From: Perca fluviatilis | Taxonomy: Eukaryota > Chordata > Actinopteri > Perciformes > Percidae | DNA: 64,000 bases | Assembly: GCF_010015445.1 (NCBI RefSeq) | Contig: NC_053128.1 | Span: 10,143,840 to 10,207,839 of the forward strand | Direction: 5' to 3' | Program-made: the position numbers and the translations under genes | Notes under the pieces: model-generated | Databases searched by the model: none | Seen by the model: only the letters and a program-made list of their open reading frames with translations | Told to the model about the DNA's origin: nothing | Shown here: positions 62,465-64,000 of the stretch, piece by piece | Numbering within the stretch: position 1 is the first letter of the stretch | Layout: every line of letters begins with the position of its first letter

Positions 62465-63380
62465 CTGGTACACAAATGGCAAAGTTAAAACTCAAGCATG
62501 GTAAGATGTTTTTTAACGGTACTTCAAAATACCTCATGTGTTTGGACGATGTGAATTATCCCCAGGTGGTGTTACCACATCACAACAGACACATCCTCCC
62601 TTGTTGTGTGTTGTGAAATATGCATCAACAATATGTGAAACACGGCTGCTGCAATACCGACTACAGACACAAGATGGCAGCATGGGGCACCCTCTGTGCC
62701 ACAAGATGCTGAGAGTTGAGGTTTGTGGAATTAGGAGGCTGAGCGATGACGCAGGTTAGGTCTAACATAGTATTATGAGTGTCTTTGGTCTGCCGCTTTC
62801 CCATAAATATTTATGGCTGTCAGCTCTTCTCCTCAACCAATCATCACAGCAAATTATGCTAATCCTGAGAGAATAGAGAAATGGTAAATAATCATTCATG
62901 GGTAGTCCACAGTCAAACACTTTCAAACTTACAAACATTCCCAGCAGTCCCTAGTCTTTGTGCATCCTCTTGTATATTATTATTATTATATTATTATATT
63001 GTATATAACAGTCTGTCTGTCCGTCAGCAGGATTACTTGTCAGTTTTGGTCGTCTCGAAACAGCATAAAAGTTGTATTTTAGTTTTGTTATCTTACTTCA
63101 GTATAAGGATCTTTGGATAAGTATGGTTTTGTTGTATGTTGTTGTTGTTATAACTTCTATTTCTGGGTATTAATATGTAATTGAGGTCTTCTCTCTCCAG
63201 GCATCAATCCTCAATACCTTGTTGGCAATGGCAATGACAACAATGTGTCTGAACCACAAAAATAAATTCCAATTCCAATATCAAATTCCAAAAGTTGAAA
63301 ATTCAGTATCATTTTACCAATTATATATTTAGGCAAAGTTTTTGAGCGGAGACATTTATTGAGATGTTTGGCTTCTTTTG
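62465..63380 (-). other. gsn: gsn intron up to the last MITE, no exon seen
   Basis: AT-rich sequence with a (TTA)n patch near 62977-62998. No segment resembles the preceding gelsolin exon (G4 part), so the intron probably continues beyond the window. Confidence 0.5.
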
Positions 63381-63881
63381 TTAAAGGTCCCATATTGTAA
63401 AAAGAAAGATTTCCATATATTTTTTTGTTAGGCCAAAGTGCGATATAAATACTGTGAACGTATCAAAACGCTCACAGAGAAATGCACACAGCCCGTATTC
63501 AGAAACTGTGCCTTTAAACGAGCCGTCAGGACTTCCGTACGGTTGTGATGTCACAAGGATACTATATATATAGGTAGAAAGTGCCTCTACAGTGCTGTTA
63601 CGGTCATTTCCCGGCTGCAATGGCGGTGCAGAGATGAGGTGAGTGCAGATGCGGAGACCCGGAAACACTGACCAATCAGAGCATACTGGGCTGTTTTGGG
63701 AGGGGGGGCTTAAAGAGACGTGTGCTAAAACAGAGCGTTTTTAGACAAAGAGTGAATACAGGTACGGTATATTGTATATATTGTATATACAGTATATTGA
63801 ACATTAAAGCATGTAAACATGTAGTAGAAACCAAAAATACATGTATGAACCTGAAAAATGATCATAATATGGGACCTTTAA
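63381..63881. mobile_element. TTAA-type (Kolobok-like) MITE in a gsn intron
   Basis: Starts TTAAAGGTCCCATATTGTAA and ends ATCATAATATGGGACCTTTAA. The ends are inverted and each carries TTAA. 501 bp, non-coding. It shares its terminus with the element at 42400. Sequence just outside (63892-63920, AGGGTTTTGTAGAAAAATCT) is related to the inverted repeat at 15469-15867, so this MITE probably landed in an older repeat. Confidence 0.88.
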
Positions 63882-64000
63882 ATCAAAAGAGGGTTTTGTA
63901 GAAAAATCTGTCTATATTCCTGACAGTATCATTTCAGTGTCTGTACCAAAACTTAGGTATTTTCTTAGTGCTAGATTCTTCCTGCCAGGTAAATTAAAGT

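Noticed and set aside
62465..64000. A further upstream gelsolin exon inside the window
   Set aside because: No segment matches the expected G4 sequence; 63381-63881 is a MITE and the rest is AT-rich intron.

Overview
The window is a piece of a teleost fish nuclear genome, probably percomorph-like, although the species cannot be told from sequence alone. The genes have introns with GT/AG junctions. The protein sequences are vertebrate. The non-coding DNA is full of long CA/GT arrays, TTAA-flanked Kolobok-like elements, hAT-like and Tc1-like MITEs and tRNA-derived SINEs of types common in bony fish. No operons, CRISPR arrays or other prokaryotic features are present.

Layout. (1) 1-6.4 kb: barhl1, a Bar-class homeobox gene on the minus strand. 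All three coding exons are present (322 aa), with the 3' UTR at the window edge and the promoter side at about 5.2-6.4 kb. (2) 6.4-43.0 kb: a gene-free stretch of about 37 kb. It holds unique AT/TAATTA-rich blocks that look like regulatory DNA, three perfect DR1 nuclear-receptor motifs, one CTCF-like site, about 16 CA/GT arrays and a patchwork of DNA transposons and SINEs. (3) 43.0-57.15 kb: stom (stomatin) on the plus strand, a complete CDS of 298 aa in eight exons, one of which is a doubtful 30-nt microexon; introns 4-7 are loaded with repeats. (4) 57.2-64.0 kb: the 3' part of gsn (gelsolin) on the minus strand. Six exons encode the last 258 residues (end of G4, G5, G6); the 5' part lies beyond the right edge.

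Function and context. stom and gsn converge tail to tail, with candidate polyadenylation sites less than 100 bp apart. This STOM-GSN neighbourhood is also found in human chromosome 9q33 (from memory). BARHL1 lies farther distal, on human 9q34, so the window looks like a compacted version of that linkage. The three genes do not form a pathway: barhl1 is a neurodevelopmental repressor, stom a membrane scaffold and gsn an actin-severing protein. The desert is most simply explained as the regulatory landscape of barhl1.

I found no convincing undescribed biological system. The items most worth a second look are the repeated perfect DR1 motifs, the CTCF-like motif, the (TC)36 tract that forms the barhl1 intron 2 polypyrimidine tract, the possible stom microexon and a TTAA-type element carrying a RecQ-helicase fragment.
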